Counted from the stretch's first letter, positions 7,721 to 16,720 are shown. The stretch: 35,340 nt of DNA from Coleofasciculus sp. LEGE 07092 (GCF_015207375.1 NZ_JADEWY010000068.1:1-35340); one strand, 5' to 3'. Program-made: numbers and translations. Notes: generated by a model not told the origin, from the sequence alone.

Positions 7721-9135
7721 CAGGGGTTGCTCCTAGTATCGAGGTGGCGGCAAAGTCTGCGGGAAAAAAGGCTGCTTTGAGAGCGGTGTTTTTCTACAGT
7801 GGCTGTACTGGCTTCTGTGGCAGCTTCTTCAATAACATGAGTAACTTGTTCATTGAGTGCGTCTTCAATTTGTTGATGGAATGTTTGGAGGCGTTCGGGT
7901 TGAATGTAGGTTTTGGCTTGCTCAAAAATGCGATCGCGCAAGTACACTAATAACTCCCTCTGGATATCGGCACGAAAGGCTTTGAGTTTGAGTAGGCGGC
8001 TGACATGAAATTGGGCTTTGAGGTTTAACTGCTTGGCGATGTCAGACATTGAGCGCTCTTGACAGTGAAATAACTGCAAGGCGATGATAAACCCTTGGGC
8101 TTTTTGAGGGTCTTTGCACTGTAATTTCGTGACGCGATCGCTTGTTACCTGGGCTATTGCTTGGTCTAAACTGGTGAGAAAGTGTTGGCGGTAGACTCTC
8201 AAAAATTCGGTTTGGTCGTTGGTAGTATCGGAGTTGGGATAGGGAATCCTTTCAGCCAGCGTCATTGGATCAGTTTCGTCTTTCGGTAAAGCCCCACCCC
8301 GGACGTGAATTCGGTACTGCCGCAAGCGAGACGCTATCTCTTGGAGTTTGGTCAATAAAGTAACTTCTGAGAGCATTTGGGGGGTAAGGCTTGATAGGCG
8401 TTGGTTAATTTGGTTGAGTTGTTCGCGGGTTGGGGGTAGGCATTTTCCTTTGATTCCGGCTTGGCGTTGTTTGAGACGTTGAGCGCGATAAACAGCATGG
8501 TAGTTTTCCAGAAGTTGTTTGGCTTGCTGGATTTCCACCGTTGTGAGCTGGTGAAACTGAGAAAAAATCCGATCAAGTTGCTTGGGAGTGGTATCGTTGA
8601 GGATTGCCCAGTCACTGACGAGATACACGCCCTGTTCGAGTAAAAAATCATTCAGTTCTCTGTGATGTCTCACCCGGCGTGTCGTCCAGGTTGCTAAACT
8701 GCTTTGTTCTGGATCAAAACTTTGCAGGATTTCATCGGAGAACGATTGATAGGGGGCAGGGCTTTGGTTCGTCGCGGCTTGAGCGTATCGACGGCTATCG
8801 TCATCTAAGACAAAGGGCAGTAAATCGCCGCAGGTGAAGCTGTGTTCAGTACCGAATTGAACTGCCAATTGCTGACAAACTCGTTCAATTTGGCTAGAAA
8901 TAAAGCATTTCAGACACAATTGGGCTAAAAAACGACCCTTCTCGTCACGTTGGGTTCCCCGTTTGAACCAGTGTAGGAGTTGTCGTTGAACAAGAGCATC
9001 GGACACTTCACTGTGAATGGTGAATTCGGGAAACGAGGCTAGGAAAAATGCTTTTGCTGGGGCAATCTCCTCTCTTTTACGCTGTCCAGCCGCATTAATT
9101 GCGATCGTTGTCCAGTATCTCAATGCAAGTCTCAT
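7720..9135 (-). CDS. Divergent sigma-70-like protein of the cyanobacterial DUF1822-associated type
   Basis: 471 residues. The N-terminal two thirds is helical with FLAQLCLKCFISSQIERVC and a region-2-like stretch (SSLATWTTRRVRHHRELNDF, then LVSDWAILNDT). The C-terminal third carries a likely helix-turn-helix comparable to sigma region 4 (about residues 360-395, SMSDIAKQLNLKAQFHVSRL). A long helical tail follows, and the C-terminus is basic (SLFSRRLCRHLDTRSN). Standard group 1/2 core motifs are not visible, so it is either an alternative sigma factor or a sigma-derived regulator. First gene of the sigma-like/DUF1822/TPR operon. No clear Shine-Dalgarno precedes the ATG at 9135. Promoter specificity is unknown. 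Confidence 0.65.
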   Translation of the reverse strand: MRLALRYWTTIAINAAGQRKREEIAPAKAFFLASFPEFTIHSEVSDALVQRQLLHWFKRGTQRDEKGRFLAQLCLKCFISSQIERVCQQLAVQFGTEHSFTCGDLLPFVLDDDSRRYAQAATNQSPAPYQSFSDEILQSFDPEQSSLATWTTRRVRHHRELNDFLLEQGVYLVSDWAILNDTTPKQLDRIFSQFHQLTTVEIQQAKQLLENYHAVYRAQRLKQRQAGIKGKCLPPTREQLNQINQRLSSLTPQMLSEVTLLTKLQEIASRLRQYRIHVRGGALPKDETDPMTLAERIPYPNSDTTNDQTEFLRVYRQHFLTSLDQAIAQVTSDRVTKLQCKDPQKAQGFIIALQLFHCQERSMSDIAKQLNLKAQFHVSRLLKLKAFRADIQRELLVYLRDRIFEQAKTYIQPERLQTFHQQIEDALNEQVTHVIEEAATEASTATVEKHRSQSSLFSRRLCRHLDTRSNP

Positions 9136-9480
9136 AGCAGTTTTACCTAGCTTTCGCTCGTCACTTATTGCTTGCGGCTTAAGGGATAACTCCGCTTACA
9201 ATTGTTCTTAATTGTTTTACTTTCCATAGTCTAGAGTTGATTTGAGGGTAGAAGAGCTTGTTACGTGACGACCTAACTCTAAGTCAGTTGACCTTATGCA
9301 GGTGTAGCAGGATTGAACGCTCAAATATCTTGTCCCCACTCTGTTGGCTATGCAAACGAGAACTGCTATAAGCAAAAGCGAAGTTCCCTCTAAATGTAGA
9401 AAACTTCGCTTCAGTACTTTACTATTTAATTAATTGAGCAGCATTAGCTGTCCCTGGGCGATCGCTCCTGATGTGATTCC
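9136..9480. other. 345-base gap between prfA and the sigma-like operon
   Basis: Holds the terminator hairpin of the ribosomal superoperon (9377-9410) and, on the minus strand, the upstream region of the sigma-like gene. AATTGTT occurs twice near 9198-9215. I see no convincing -35/-10 pair and no credible small gene. Confidence 0.5.
9377..9410 (-). terminator. Terminator of the ribosomal superoperon after prfA
   Basis: On the minus strand AGCGAAGTT pairs perfectly with AACTTCGCT across a 16-base loop, and the stem is followed by TTTTGCTTAT. It starts about 70 bases after the prfA stop. The short U-tract makes it a moderate intrinsic terminator. Confidence 0.6.
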
Positions 9481-10596
9481 TTAAATCAAGAGTAATTTGT
9501 CTGTATCAGTAGAGGCTGCCATCTCCTCTAACTGTTCTTGCTGGTCTTGAGTAATGCAAGATTGAATGACTGACTCTAAATCCCCCTCCAGTAAGGGGTT
9601 TAGGGTATAATTTTGACCCAATCGATGATCAGTAACGCGATTGTCTTTGTAGTTGTACGTGCGGATTTTCTCAGAGCGAGAACCCGTACCCACTTGCGAT
9701 CGCCGCATGGAAGTCACAGCTTCCTGTTGCTCTTGGAGTTTCATCTCGTAAAGCTTGGCGCGAAGAATCTGCATGGCACGCTCTCGGTTTTGTAGCTGAG
9801 AGCGCTCCTCCGTACAAAAGATGCGAATGCCTGTTGGTTTGTGGAATAGGTCAACAGCAGTTTCCACTTTGTTCACATTCTGTCCGCCAGCACCGCCAGA
9901 ACGTGCCGTAGAAACTTCCAAATCTTTCGGGTCAATCTCCACTTCCACCTCATCCACTTCCGGCATCACCGCTACTGTTGCCGTTGAGGTGTGAACTCGT
10001 CCCCCCGCTTCCGTCACAGGTACTCGCTGTACTCGATGAACGCCTGCTTCAAACTTCAGCTTGCTGTAAACTTGGTTGCCCTGGATTTCTAGAATTGCCT
10101 CTTTAAAGCCACCCATATCTGCCGATGACTCGCTCAATAACTTCACGCGCCAGTTTTGACTTTCAGCGTAGCGGGAGTACATCCGCACTAAATCCCCAGC
10201 CCAGATACTGGCTTCATCGCCACCCGTTCCGGCTCGAATTTCTAACATGATGTTCTTGTCATCATTCGGGTCGCGGGGCAGGAGTAAGATCTTGAGACGG
10301 ATTTCTAGCTGCTGTAGCTTGGCTTGCAGTTCTTCAACTTCCAGGGCGGCTATTTCGTGCAGCTCTGAATCACCACTCGCTTCCTTAAGGATTTGTCGCG
10401 CTCCCCCTAACTCCTCTTGAGCCGTCTTCCAAGTATTGTAGGTCAAGACAACGTCTTCCAGAGAGGAACGGGCTTTTGCCACCCGTTGCACCTCCACTGG
10501 GTTAGTCGCAATATCTGGGTCTGCCAGACGGCGCGTTAATTCGTTAAAGGTTTGTTCAACCGATTGCAGTTTCTCCAGCAGGTAAGTTTCCGCCAT
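9481..10596 (-). CDS. prfA: Peptide chain release factor 1
   Basis: RF1 reads UAA and UAG and releases the finished peptide. The ATG at 10596 gives 371 residues starting [13 protein letters not shown], matching the family. A TTG further upstream (10644) only adds a non-homologous 16-residue stretch. The codon-reading tripeptide PVT is at about residues 193-195, in the [20 protein letters not shown] region. The catalytic GGQ is at 237-239 within [16 protein letters not shown], with the expected basic segment after it. A C-terminal tail of [14 protein letters not shown] is slightly longer than usual. It is the last gene of the superoperon, separated from rpmE by about 140 bases. Confidence 0.97.
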   Translation of the reverse strand: MAETYLLEKLQSVEQTFNELTRRLADPDIATNPVEVQRVAKARSSLEDVVLTYNTWKTAQEELGGARQILKEASGDSELHEIAALEVEELQAKLQQLEIRLKILLLPRDPNDDKNIMLEIRAGTGGDEASIWAGDLVRMYSRYAESQNWRVKLLSESSADMGGFKEAILEIQGNQVYSKLKFEAGVHRVQRVPVTEAGGRVHTSTATVAVMPEVDEVEVEIDPKDLEVSTARSGGAGGQNVNKVETAVDLFHKPTGIRIFCTEERSQLQNRERAMQILRAKLYEMKLQEQQEAVTSMRRSQVGTGSRSEKIRTYNYKDNRVTDHRLGQNYTLNPLLEGDLESVIQSCITQDQQEQLEEMAASTDTDKLLLI

Positions 10597-10738
10597 GACT
10601 TGTGCGCTTGCTCCGTAAAAATAGCCAGGTTGCTCACTAAACAAAACTATCTCCCAGCCGAAGATTTCCAGATTTTAAAGCTGTGAGTTGGGAAAACCCA
10701 ACTCTTAATGCTGGGCGATTGTAAGAAGAGCAAACCCG

Positions 10739-10990
10739 CTATTTTTTATTTTGCTGAGATTGATCGGCTGATTTTCCATCGCCCTCGATCATGCCGTATT
10801 TGCGCATAAAGCGCTCAACTCGACCTTCGGTATCGATAATTTTCTGGGTTCCTGTAAAGAAGGGATGGTTGCCAGACCAAACATCGACATGGATTTCTGG
10901 CTTTGTTGAGCCAACGGTCATTACAACTTCACCGTTGCAATAGACTTTAGCTTCTGGATACCACTTGGGATGAATATCTGATTTTGGCAT
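10739..10990 (-). CDS. rpmE: 50S ribosomal protein L31 (zinc-free type)
   Basis: 83 residues with the L31 landmarks DIHPKWYPEA, HPFFTGTQ and GRVERFMRKYG. In zinc-binding L31 the first site is CxC and the second CxxC before HPFFTG. Here only one cysteine (C18, VYCNGE) remains and the second pair reads DVWSGNHPFF. It therefore belongs to the cysteine-poor, zinc-independent form. A hydrophilic Gln/Lys tail extends the C-terminus. ATG at 10990 with GGAGTAA-like purines upstream. It lies between rpsI and prfA, the normal cyanobacterial position. Confidence 0.95.
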   Translation of the reverse strand: MPKSDIHPKWYPEAKVYCNGEVVMTVGSTKPEIHVDVWSGNHPFFTGTQKIIDTEGRVERFMRKYGMIEGDGKSADQSQQNKK

Positions 10991-11050
10991 GATTACTCCT
11001 AAATTTTCTAAACCGTCTTTTAATTAATAGGGTTAAGTTCAGGAAGTTGG

Positions 11051-11103
11051 TCTTTAGTCTTTAGTCCATACTTCTATTTTATGACTAATGACTAATGACC
11101 AAC
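11051..11103. repeat. Short heptamer tandem repeats in the rpsI-rpmE spacer
   Basis: Two adjacent 7-base units, each twice in tandem: TCTTTAG (11051-11064) and ATGACTA (11081-11094) followed by a degenerate third copy ATGACCA. This is the short tandemly repeated repetitive (STRR) type known from filamentous cyanobacteria. Confidence 0.6.
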
Positions 11104-11106
11104 GAT

Positions 11107-11520
11107 TTATCGCTTGGAGTACTGGGGAGCTTTGCGAGCTTTGTGCAAGCCGTATTTCTTGCGTTCTTTAGCTCTTGGGTCACGAGTCAAGTACCCTTCA
11201 ATTTTTAGAGGTGAACGATTGTCTGGGTCAAGTTCGCATAAGGCTCTGGCAACTCCCAAGCGAATAGAGTCAGCTTGCCCCGTCAAGCCACCACCGTGAG
11301 CATTGACTAAGATATCGTACTCATTTTCTAGACCCAAGGTTTCTAGTGGGGCTTTTACCGCTGCCAGATAACCATGGTTAAAGTTGAAGTAAGAGTCTCC
11401 GGGACGACCGTTGACAATGAGCTGACCATTACCGGGAACCAAGCGCACCCGTGCCACTGAAGATTTGCGACGACCGGTACCCCAGTACACGGCGCGATCT
11501 GTTGAGTCTGTTGCTTGCAT
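11107..11520 (-). CDS. rpsI: 30S ribosomal protein S9
   Basis: 137 residues, normal length. It starts with [19 protein letters not shown], has the conserved [20 protein letters not shown] segment and ends in the universal [17 protein letters not shown] tail, whose Ser-Lys-Arg end reaches the P-site tRNA. The ATG overlaps the rplM stop as TAATG, so the S9 and L13 genes are coupled as in most bacteria. Confidence 0.98.
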   Translation of the reverse strand: MQATDSTDRAVYWGTGRRKSSVARVRLVPGNGQLIVNGRPGDSYFNFNHGYLAAVKAPLETLGLENEYDILVNAHGGGLTGQADSIRLGVARALCELDPDNRSPLKIEGYLTRDPRAKERKKYGLHKARKAPQYSKR

Positions 11521-11975
11521 TAGTTTTCTGCTCCTGGAATCGTATCAATGGTTAGGAATTGAGGTTTTTGGGCTTGATGGGGATGGCTGTCACCCGCATA
11601 CACTTTGAGTTTGGTGAAAAGTTGACGACCCAGAGAATTTTTGGGCAGCATTCCTTTAACAGCGTGTTCGACAATCCGTTCCGGCAGCCGAGCTTGCAGT
11701 TTAGCAAAGGTTTCCGTCTTCATCCCACCGGGACGCCCGGAATGACGCCGATAGAGCTTCTGGCTACGTTTTTTGCCTGTCACCGCTACTTTCTCAGCAT
11801 TGACAACAATCACAAAATCCCCCGTATCCATGTGGGGGGTGTAGGTGGGTTTATTTTTTCCCCTAAGAATTCTGGCAATTTCTGTTGCCAGCCTTCCCAG
11901 ACGTTGATCAGCGGCATCAATGAGATACCACTTCTGTTCTAGAGAATCAGTTGGGGGTAGGTAAGTTTTTTCCAT
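11520..11975 (-). CDS. rplM: 50S ribosomal protein L13
   Basis: 151 residues, an early-assembly 23S rRNA binder. Landmarks: [19 protein letters not shown] near the N-terminus, [18 protein letters not shown], the [14 protein letters not shown] loop and [17 protein letters not shown] at 11975. It follows truA by 34 bases on the same strand and is coupled to rpsI. Confidence 0.98.
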   Translation of the reverse strand: MEKTYLPPTDSLEQKWYLIDAADQRLGRLATEIARILRGKNKPTYTPHMDTGDFVIVVNAEKVAVTGKKRSQKLYRRHSGRPGGMKTETFAKLQARLPERIVEHAVKGMLPKNSLGRQLFTKLKVYAGDSHPHQAQKPQFLTIDTIPGAEN

Positions 11976-12009
11976 CAGTATTTTGGCGATCGCTTCAAAG
12001 GTTAAGTAT

Positions 12010-12873
12010 TCAAATTAAGCTGCACGACGACGGGGTAACGGTTGGCAAGAAAAACTTGGGTTGGGTATCAAACCAGGCTTCTCGGGGAAAGGGCGAGTCA
12101 GGATAGCCTACCCGTAACAAGCATAGACCCTTAGCTGGAGCCGAATATTTCACGGCTTCCCGCTGCTGATTGACCCAAATGTCTCTAAACTGGTGGGGAC
12201 TTAGCTTACCGTTTCCTAACTCGACAAGCATTCCCACCAAGAGTCGCACCATTCCATACAAAAATCCGTTAGCCTGAATTTCTATATGAATAAAAGAACC
12301 ATTTCGGTAACATTCTGCCCCTTGGACATCTACCCAGGAATGTTTGCGTGCTGAATTGGCTCGGTGAAATGCTGCTAGATCGTGCTTCCCCTTGAGAGGG
12401 GTTAACGCCGACTGCATCAGGGCTTCATCGAGGGGTGCATAATAATAATGCCAACTAAAGGGTCGCACAAACAAGTTAGGGCGGCTGTCCGTATAGAGGG
12501 TGTATCGATAACGACGCCAACTAGCAGAAAAACGAGCGTGCCAGTTAGAATCTACCGCTGCTGATGCCCGAATCAGAATATCTTCAGGCAACCTACTATT
12601 GAGAACAGGAGTCCATCGTTGAGCCGGAATCGGACTTGTGGCATTAAAATGCGCGACTTGGGCAGCGGCGTGAACTCCCGAATCAGTGCGCCCAGCGCCG
12701 TGAAGGGTCACGGGTCGCTGTTCAATGGTGGAAAGAACTTGCTCGATTTCCGCCTGCACAGTGCGATGGTGAGATTGCCGCTGCCAGCCATGAAAATTTG
12801 TACCCAGGTATTGGATAACTAAGGCAATGCGCGACAAGGTTTCAGACCAACTCGATAATTGCCATTTCAGCAT
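12010..12873 (-). CDS. truA: tRNA pseudouridine(38-40) synthase TruA
   Basis: Isomerises uridines in the tRNA anticodon arm. From the ATG at 12873 it has 287 residues. The opening [18 protein letters not shown] and the catalytic GRTDSGVHA motif (Asp64) are intact, as are [22 protein letters not shown] and the [15 protein letters not shown] end. An upstream GTG pair (12882, 12879) is also possible. The gene starts inside rplQ, giving an overlap of 32 bases, and no Shine-Dalgarno is obvious, so translation may depend on coupling to rplQ. A Ser/Thr/Pro-rich tail ([11 protein letters not shown]) ends the protein. Confidence 0.95.
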   Translation of the reverse strand: MLKWQLSSWSETLSRIALVIQYLGTNFHGWQRQSHHRTVQAEIEQVLSTIEQRPVTLHGAGRTDSGVHAAAQVAHFNATSPIPAQRWTPVLNSRLPEDILIRASAAVDSNWHARFSASWRRYRYTLYTDSRPNLFVRPFSWHYYYAPLDEALMQSALTPLKGKHDLAAFHRANSARKHSWVDVQGAECYRNGSFIHIEIQANGFLYGMVRLLVGMLVELGNGKLSPHQFRDIWVNQQREAVKYSAPAKGLCLLRVGYPDSPFPREAWFDTQPKFFLPTVTPSSCSLI

Positions 12874-13192
12874 TATCACCACGACGGCGCACGGTTCTCA
12901 AAATACGGGTATAGCCGCCATTGCGATTGCCATAGCGTTCTGGTACTCCTTCAAACAGGGCATGAACTAGCTGTTTGTCGTAGAGATAACCCATGGCTTG
13001 ACGCCGTGACGCCAAAGAGCCATCTTTGGCGAGGGTAATCATTTTTTCTACTTGGGAGCGGAGGGCTTTTGCTCGTATTTTGGTAGTGGTAATCCGACCA
13101 TGACGAATCAGTTCAGTTGCCAAGGATCTTAGGAGCGCCCGCCGCTGGTCAGCAGGCTTTCCCAATTGTGGCACGCGACGACGATGACGCAT
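12842..13192 (-). CDS. rplQ: 50S ribosomal protein L17
   Basis: 116 residues, normal for bacteria. Landmarks: [20 protein letters not shown] at the start, [19 protein letters not shown], and [20 protein letters not shown] before [12 protein letters not shown]17 lies near the peptide exit tunnel. ATG at 13192 follows an AGAAAGA purine stretch. It comes after rpoA, the usual alpha-operon order, and overlaps truA. Confidence 0.98.
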   Translation of the reverse strand: MRHRRRVPQLGKPADQRRALLRSLATELIRHGRITTTKIRAKALRSQVEKMITLAKDGSLASRRQAMGYLYDKQLVHALFEGVPERYGNRNGGYTRILRTVRRRGDNAEMAIIELV

Positions 13193-13266
13193 CTTTCTTT
13201 TCTCCGTCTACAATCTACAAAAAATTGCGCTAATAGCTAATTGTCCCCTGCCACTATCTACTCAGA

Positions 13267-14214
13267 CTAGCTAGGTTTGGCAGATTTTTCGTGGGGCAGG
13301 GTAATTCCCAAGCGTTTTTGCAAGGCTTCAATCACTTCTTCGGCAGACTTTTGACCAAAATTTTTGATTTCCAGCAGGTCTTCCTGGCTGTAATCGAGCA
13401 AGTCAGCGACGGAATTAATTTGAGCCCGCTTTAAGCAGTTATAAGCTCGCACTGACAGTTGCAATTCTTCAATCGGGATTTGGCTGGTTGGATCTTCATC
13501 AATAGGTCGTTCCCCAGGTTCTGGCTTTAGATCGATATCTTTGAGGGGATTGAACAAATCCACAAGAAGACCAGCGGCTTGACTTAAAGCTTCTTGAGGA
13601 GTCAAGCTGCCATTTGTCCAGATATCTAGTAGCAATCGGTCTTTTTCTAAGGAGCCGTCAATGCGAGCATCCTCAACGCTGTAATTGACTTTACTCACGG
13701 GCATAAATACGGCATCGATTTGGAGGAAATCTACCGACGAAGCATCATCACGCCCTCGTTCTACCGAGCGATAGCCTTTGCCTCTTTCGATGCGAAACTC
13801 CATCTCCAGACGTGCACTGTCTGCTAGAGTGGCGATATACTGACCAGGATCAACGATTTCTACGTCCGAGGGTAAATCGAACTGAGCCGATCTTACAGTC
13901 GAAGGTCCGGTGATCATGACCCGACCGATATGGGGTCCAGGCGTATAGCTTTTGAGGACCACTTCTTTCATGTTGAGCAGAATTTCCAGGACGTCCTCTC
14001 TAATTCCCTCAATGGTGGCAAACTCGTGATTCACTCCAGCAATTCGGACAGCAGTCACGGCTGTACCTTCAAGGTTGGACAGGAGAACTCGCCTTAGGGC
14101 ATTGCCAACTGTTGTACCTTGACCGCGTTCGAGAGGCTCTAGGACAAATTTGCTATATTGACTCTGATTCTTCAGTGTTTTAGACTCTACACACTCTATT
14201 TGAAACTGCGCCAC
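13267..14214 (-). CDS. rpoA: DNA-directed RNA polymerase alpha subunit
   Basis: 315 residues. The N-terminal assembly domain (about 1-230) shows FVLEPLERGQGTTVGNALRR, VTAVRIAGVNHEF and SQAAGLLVDLFNPLKD. A linker (PGERPIDEDPTSQ) leads to the C-terminal domain (about 245-305), with two helix-hairpin-helix units (RAYNCLKRAQINSVADLL, LEIKNFGQKSAEEVIEALQ) that contact UP elements and activators. The start codon is GTG at 14214, placed by homology of AQFQIECVES. GGAG lies close upstream and a stronger GGAGGGAGG about 13 bases away. A 245-base spacer with hairpins separates it from rpsK. Confidence 0.97.
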   Translation of the reverse strand: MAQFQIECVESKTLKNQSQYSKFVLEPLERGQGTTVGNALRRVLLSNLEGTAVTAVRIAGVNHEFATIEGIREDVLEILLNMKEVVLKSYTPGPHIGRVMITGPSTVRSAQFDLPSDVEIVDPGQYIATLADSARLEMEFRIERGKGYRSVERGRDDASSVDFLQIDAVFMPVSKVNYSVEDARIDGSLEKDRLLLDIWTNGSLTPQEALSQAAGLLVDLFNPLKDIDLKPEPGERPIDEDPTSQIPIEELQLSVRAYNCLKRAQINSVADLLDYSQEDLLEIKNFGQKSAEEVIEALQKRLGITLPHEKSAKPS

Positions 14215-14459
14215 TCCAGTGACCTCCCTCCTAATACATAAAACCCCGCCAAAAGCATCAAGACGCGCTTTTGGGCTGTGTTGCTCCTAACCAAATCTTT
14301 AGAGTCATGCCGCAATAAATAAATAAAGCACCAGCGGGTTAGTGGGGCGGCTAATGGCTTCCTTAGCTGATACTCCTCATCTTTGACCTGGAGCCTGGGA
14401 ACTGGGGAGTGAAGGCAGGGCTTGAAACCCTAGCTCACTCCAATTTTCCATTCCCGTTT
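14215..14459. other. Structured spacer between rpsK and rpoA
   Basis: The second-longest spacer inside the superoperon. Hairpin 1: CCAAAAGC (14249-14256) with GCTTTTGG (14267-14274). On the minus strand it lies about 35 bases ahead of the rpoA start and is followed by GGCGGGGTTTTAT. Hairpin 2: GGAGTGA (14406-14412) with TCACTCC (14435-14441), enclosing AGGG/CCCT (14417-14420/14428-14431). These could tune rpoA expression (processing site, attenuator or autoregulatory site). No open frame of note. Confidence 0.5.
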
Positions 14460-14852
14460 CTAAACTCGACGTCGCTTAGGTGGACGGCAGCCGTTATGAG
14501 GAATGGGTGTAACATCCCGAATTAGGGTAATTTCCAATCCCGCCCCTTGAAGTGCTCGGATTGCAGTTTCTCGACCAGCCCCAGGACCGCTGACCATCAC
14601 TTCAATCTGACGCATTCCTTGATCCATCGCTCGGCGAGCAGCACTGTCAGCGGCTGTCTGAGCAGCAAAAGGAGTTCCTTTTTTAGCCCCTTTAAATCCG
14701 CTCGATCCGGCTGAAGCCCAAGAAACAACATCGCCTCGGGTGTCAGCAATGGTGACGATGGTATTGTTGAACGTGGACTGGATGTAAGCTACTCCATTGG
14801 GAACATTGCGTTTCTGCTTTTTTGTACCAGTTTTCTTAGTTGGTCGAGCCAT
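14460..14852 (-). CDS. rpsK: 30S ribosomal protein S11
   Basis: 130 residues, platform protein next to the E-site. Landmarks: [57 protein letters not shown] and the basic end [18 protein letters not shown], all intact. ATG at 14852. It follows rpsM by 46 bases in the normal alpha-operon order. Confidence 0.98.
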   Translation of the reverse strand: MARPTKKTGTKKQKRNVPNGVAYIQSTFNNTIVTIADTRGDVVSWASAGSSGFKGAKKGTPFAAQTAADSAARRAMDQGMRQIEVMVSGPGAGRETAIRALQGAGLEITLIRDVTPIPHNGCRPPKRRRV

Positions 14853-14898
14853 GTCGCTTTATTGGCTGTATGGATGATTGGTGAACTGAATAAACGTG

Positions 14899-15282
14899 TT
14901 ACTTCTTAGCGGGGGCTTTTTTCTTACCAGCAACAGCTACGCGCTTACCGCGACGTGTTCTGCCATTGGTACGAGTCCGCTGACCCCGCACTGGCAATCC
15001 TGAGCGATGGCGACGACCCCGATAGGTGCCAATATCCACTAGGCGCTTGATGTTCATCGCTTCCCAGCGCCTCAGGTCTCCTTCGACCTGATAGTTACTT
15101 TCTACAGTAGCCCTGAGAGAAGCAACTTCGGCATCGCTCAAATCCTTAACTCTTGTATCAGGATTAATGCCAGTTGCTGCCAAAATTTCTTTAGATCGGG
15201 ATAGACCGATCCCGTAAATGTAAGTTAGACCAATTTCTACGCGCTTGTCGCGAGGAAGGTCTACACTGGCAATCCTTGCCAC
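14899..15282 (-). CDS. rpsM: 30S ribosomal protein S13
   Basis: 127 residues, head protein that touches the P-site tRNA with its basic tail ([17 protein letters not shown]). Landmarks: [58 protein letters not shown]. The start codon is GTG at 15282, with GGGAG nine bases upstream. The N-terminus reads [15 protein letters not shown] where the family almost always has ARIAGVDLP, so a near-invariant Gly is Ser. Confidence 0.97.
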   Translation of the reverse strand: MARIASVDLPRDKRVEIGLTYIYGIGLSRSKEILAATGINPDTRVKDLSDAEVASLRATVESNYQVEGDLRRWEAMNIKRLVDIGTYRGRRHRSGLPVRGQRTRTNGRTRRGKRVAVAGKKKAPAKK

Positions 15283-15339
15283 GCTTTTTTCTCCCTATTC
15301 TTACTTTTGTGCTACAAATGATTCTAGTAGAGTCTATGG

Positions 15340-15453
15340 CTACCCTTGACGTTGCTTGTGCTTGGGATTTTGACAAATCACCATGACTCGACCGCGACGG
15401 CGAATGACGCGGCATTTTTCACAGATTTTTCGGACGGAGGCTCTAACTTTCAT
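15340..15453 (-). CDS. rpmJ: 50S ribosomal protein L36
   Basis: A 37-residue gene between rpsM and infA. It starts [20 protein letters not shown] and ends [17 protein letters not shown]. The zinc ligands C11, C14, C27 and H32 are all present, so this is the zinc-binding form. ATG at 15453, stop TAG at 15340-15342. Length and sequence are standard. Confidence 0.97.
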   Translation of the reverse strand: MKVRASVRKICEKCRVIRRRGRVMVICQNPKHKQRQG

Positions 15454-15555
15454 GCTTTATCGAGTCACAACGCAAGCATATTATTATATCATCATTGGTA
15501 ATTTTTATGCAATCACTCGTTAAGTCATTGAAGTAAAACTATGCTTTTGTGTAAT

Positions 15556-15780
15556 TTATTTCTTGCGTAGCCGATAAGTAATCCTGCCTTTGGTGAGGTC
15601 GTAGGGAGTTAGTTCAACTTTAACCCGATCTCCTGGCAAGATTTTGATATAATTTCGGCGAATTTTGCCAGAAATGTGTGCCAATACGTTAAAGCCATTA
15701 TCTAGATCAACCCTAAACATAGCATTAGGCAGTGATTCTGTCACCGTGCCTTCCATTTCAATCAAATCTTGTTTAGCCAA
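15556..15780 (-). CDS. infA: Translation initiation factor IF-1
   Basis: 74 residues, an S1-like OB fold that binds the 30S A-site. It reads [20 protein letters not shown], then [40 protein letters not shown] and [13 protein letters not shown], all canonical. The start codon is TTG (15778-15780): the preceding bases contain no in-frame ATG or GTG that fits, and AAGGA lies a few bases upstream. Frame and N-terminus leave little doubt. The gene sits 270 bases after adk, a wide gap for this position. Confidence 0.96.
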   Translation of the reverse strand: MAKQDLIEMEGTVTESLPNAMFRVDLDNGFNVLAHISGKIRRNYIKILPGDRVKVELTPYDLTKGRITYRLRKK

Positions 15781-16050
15781 TTTGTCCTTACCTCAATAGC
15801 GTTTATTACTAAAACACACTCCTGACTAACGAATGAGCATTTGTCTAGGGGGTGTTAACATAATGTTATCAAATTTGCTATCCGAATGGCTGAGTTACTC
15901 ATCCACTAACAAGACTTTTGCCAAAATCGTCACAAATAAGCCAAATCAGAAACATCTCCCCAAAGAGATCCAAAGAGATCTCACTCTCTTCCTTTGGCTG
16001 CTAATCAAAACTCTTCTCGGTCTAGTCCTGATTTTTGCTTTAAAAATAAA
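15781..16050. other. Spacer between adk and infA
   Basis: 270 bases. A hairpin-like element at about 15959-15996 has CCAAAG pairing with CTTTGG, an inner AAGAGA/TCTCTT stem, and a direct repeat CAAAGAGATC x2. There is no U-tract, so termination is doubtful. A plus-strand frame covers most of the gap (see rejected items). Confidence 0.4.
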
Positions 16051-16611
16051 TTAGCAGGGGGCTATCGCCTCTTTAAGAGATTCTGTCACTTCAGGTAAAG
16101 AGCAATCGCCATTGATCGCTCGTAAGCTTGAGCGATCGCTATAAAAGTCAATCACAGGTTCCGTCTCTTGGTGATAAACGTCCAATCGTCGGCGAATTGT
16201 CTTTTCATTATCATCCTGGCGTCCTCGCGCCAAGAGCCTTGAAATTAAAACCTCATCGGGTACTTTCAAATAGATAGCACACTCACAAGTCTGATGAATT
16301 TCCTGCAATAAATCCTCTAAGAAAGATGCCTGAGTAACAGTGCGCGGAAAACCATCTAAGATCCAGCCATTTTGAGCATCAGCCTGATTCAAGCGATTGC
16401 GAATTAAATCGAGCATCAGCTCATCAGGAACCAATTCACCCCGCTCCATGTAGGACTGAGTTTGTTGACCAAGAGGTGTAGCAAGCTCAATCGCGCTGCG
16501 TAAGATTTCTCCGGTGGAAATGTGAGGAACCTTCAATTCCTCAGCCAAAACTTGTGCTTGAGTTCCTTTTCCTGCCCCTGGTGGCCCTAAAAAAATTAAT
16601 CGTGTCGTCAT
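16051..16611 (-). CDS. adk: Adenylate kinase (short-lid form)
   Basis: 186 residues; ATP + AMP to 2 ADP. The P-loop GPPGAGKGT is at residues 9-17, the AMP-site segment ISTGEILRSA follows, and GWILDGFPRTVTQA and LLARGRQDDNEKTIRRRLD (lid arginines) are intact. The lid is the short type without the zinc-binding insert. ATG at 16611. Placed between secY and infA, as is standard in cyanobacteria and many other bacteria. Confidence 0.97.
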   Translation of the reverse strand: MTTRLIFLGPPGAGKGTQAQVLAEELKVPHISTGEILRSAIELATPLGQQTQSYMERGELVPDELMLDLIRNRLNQADAQNGWILDGFPRTVTQASFLEDLLQEIHQTCECAIYLKVPDEVLISRLLARGRQDDNEKTIRRRLDVYHQETEPVIDFYSDRSSLRAINGDCSLPEVTESLKEAIAPC

Positions 16612-16720
16612 TCGTTGTTAGGTTTGGTTATTGATTATGAAGGATGCGTTGTTCGTTGTTGGTAGAAGAGGCTCACAGGGAGCGACCCACACAACAACAA
16701 ACAACTAATGCCTGACAACT

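Noticed and set aside
7705..7950. Plus-strand frame opposite the 3' end of the sigma-like gene
   Set aside because: It lies within a well-supported operon with TGATG coupling and has no independent support.
10597..10644. Upstream TTG start for prfA adding 16 residues
   Set aside because: The extra residues are not part of the RF1 family, and the ATG at 10596 gives the canonical start.
15833..16054. Plus-strand frame of 73 residues with a hydrophobic end in the adk-infA spacer
   Set aside because: It opposes the operon, overlaps the adk stop, has no Shine-Dalgarno, and its composition looks like translated spacer. The hydrophobic end could be real, but nothing supports it.
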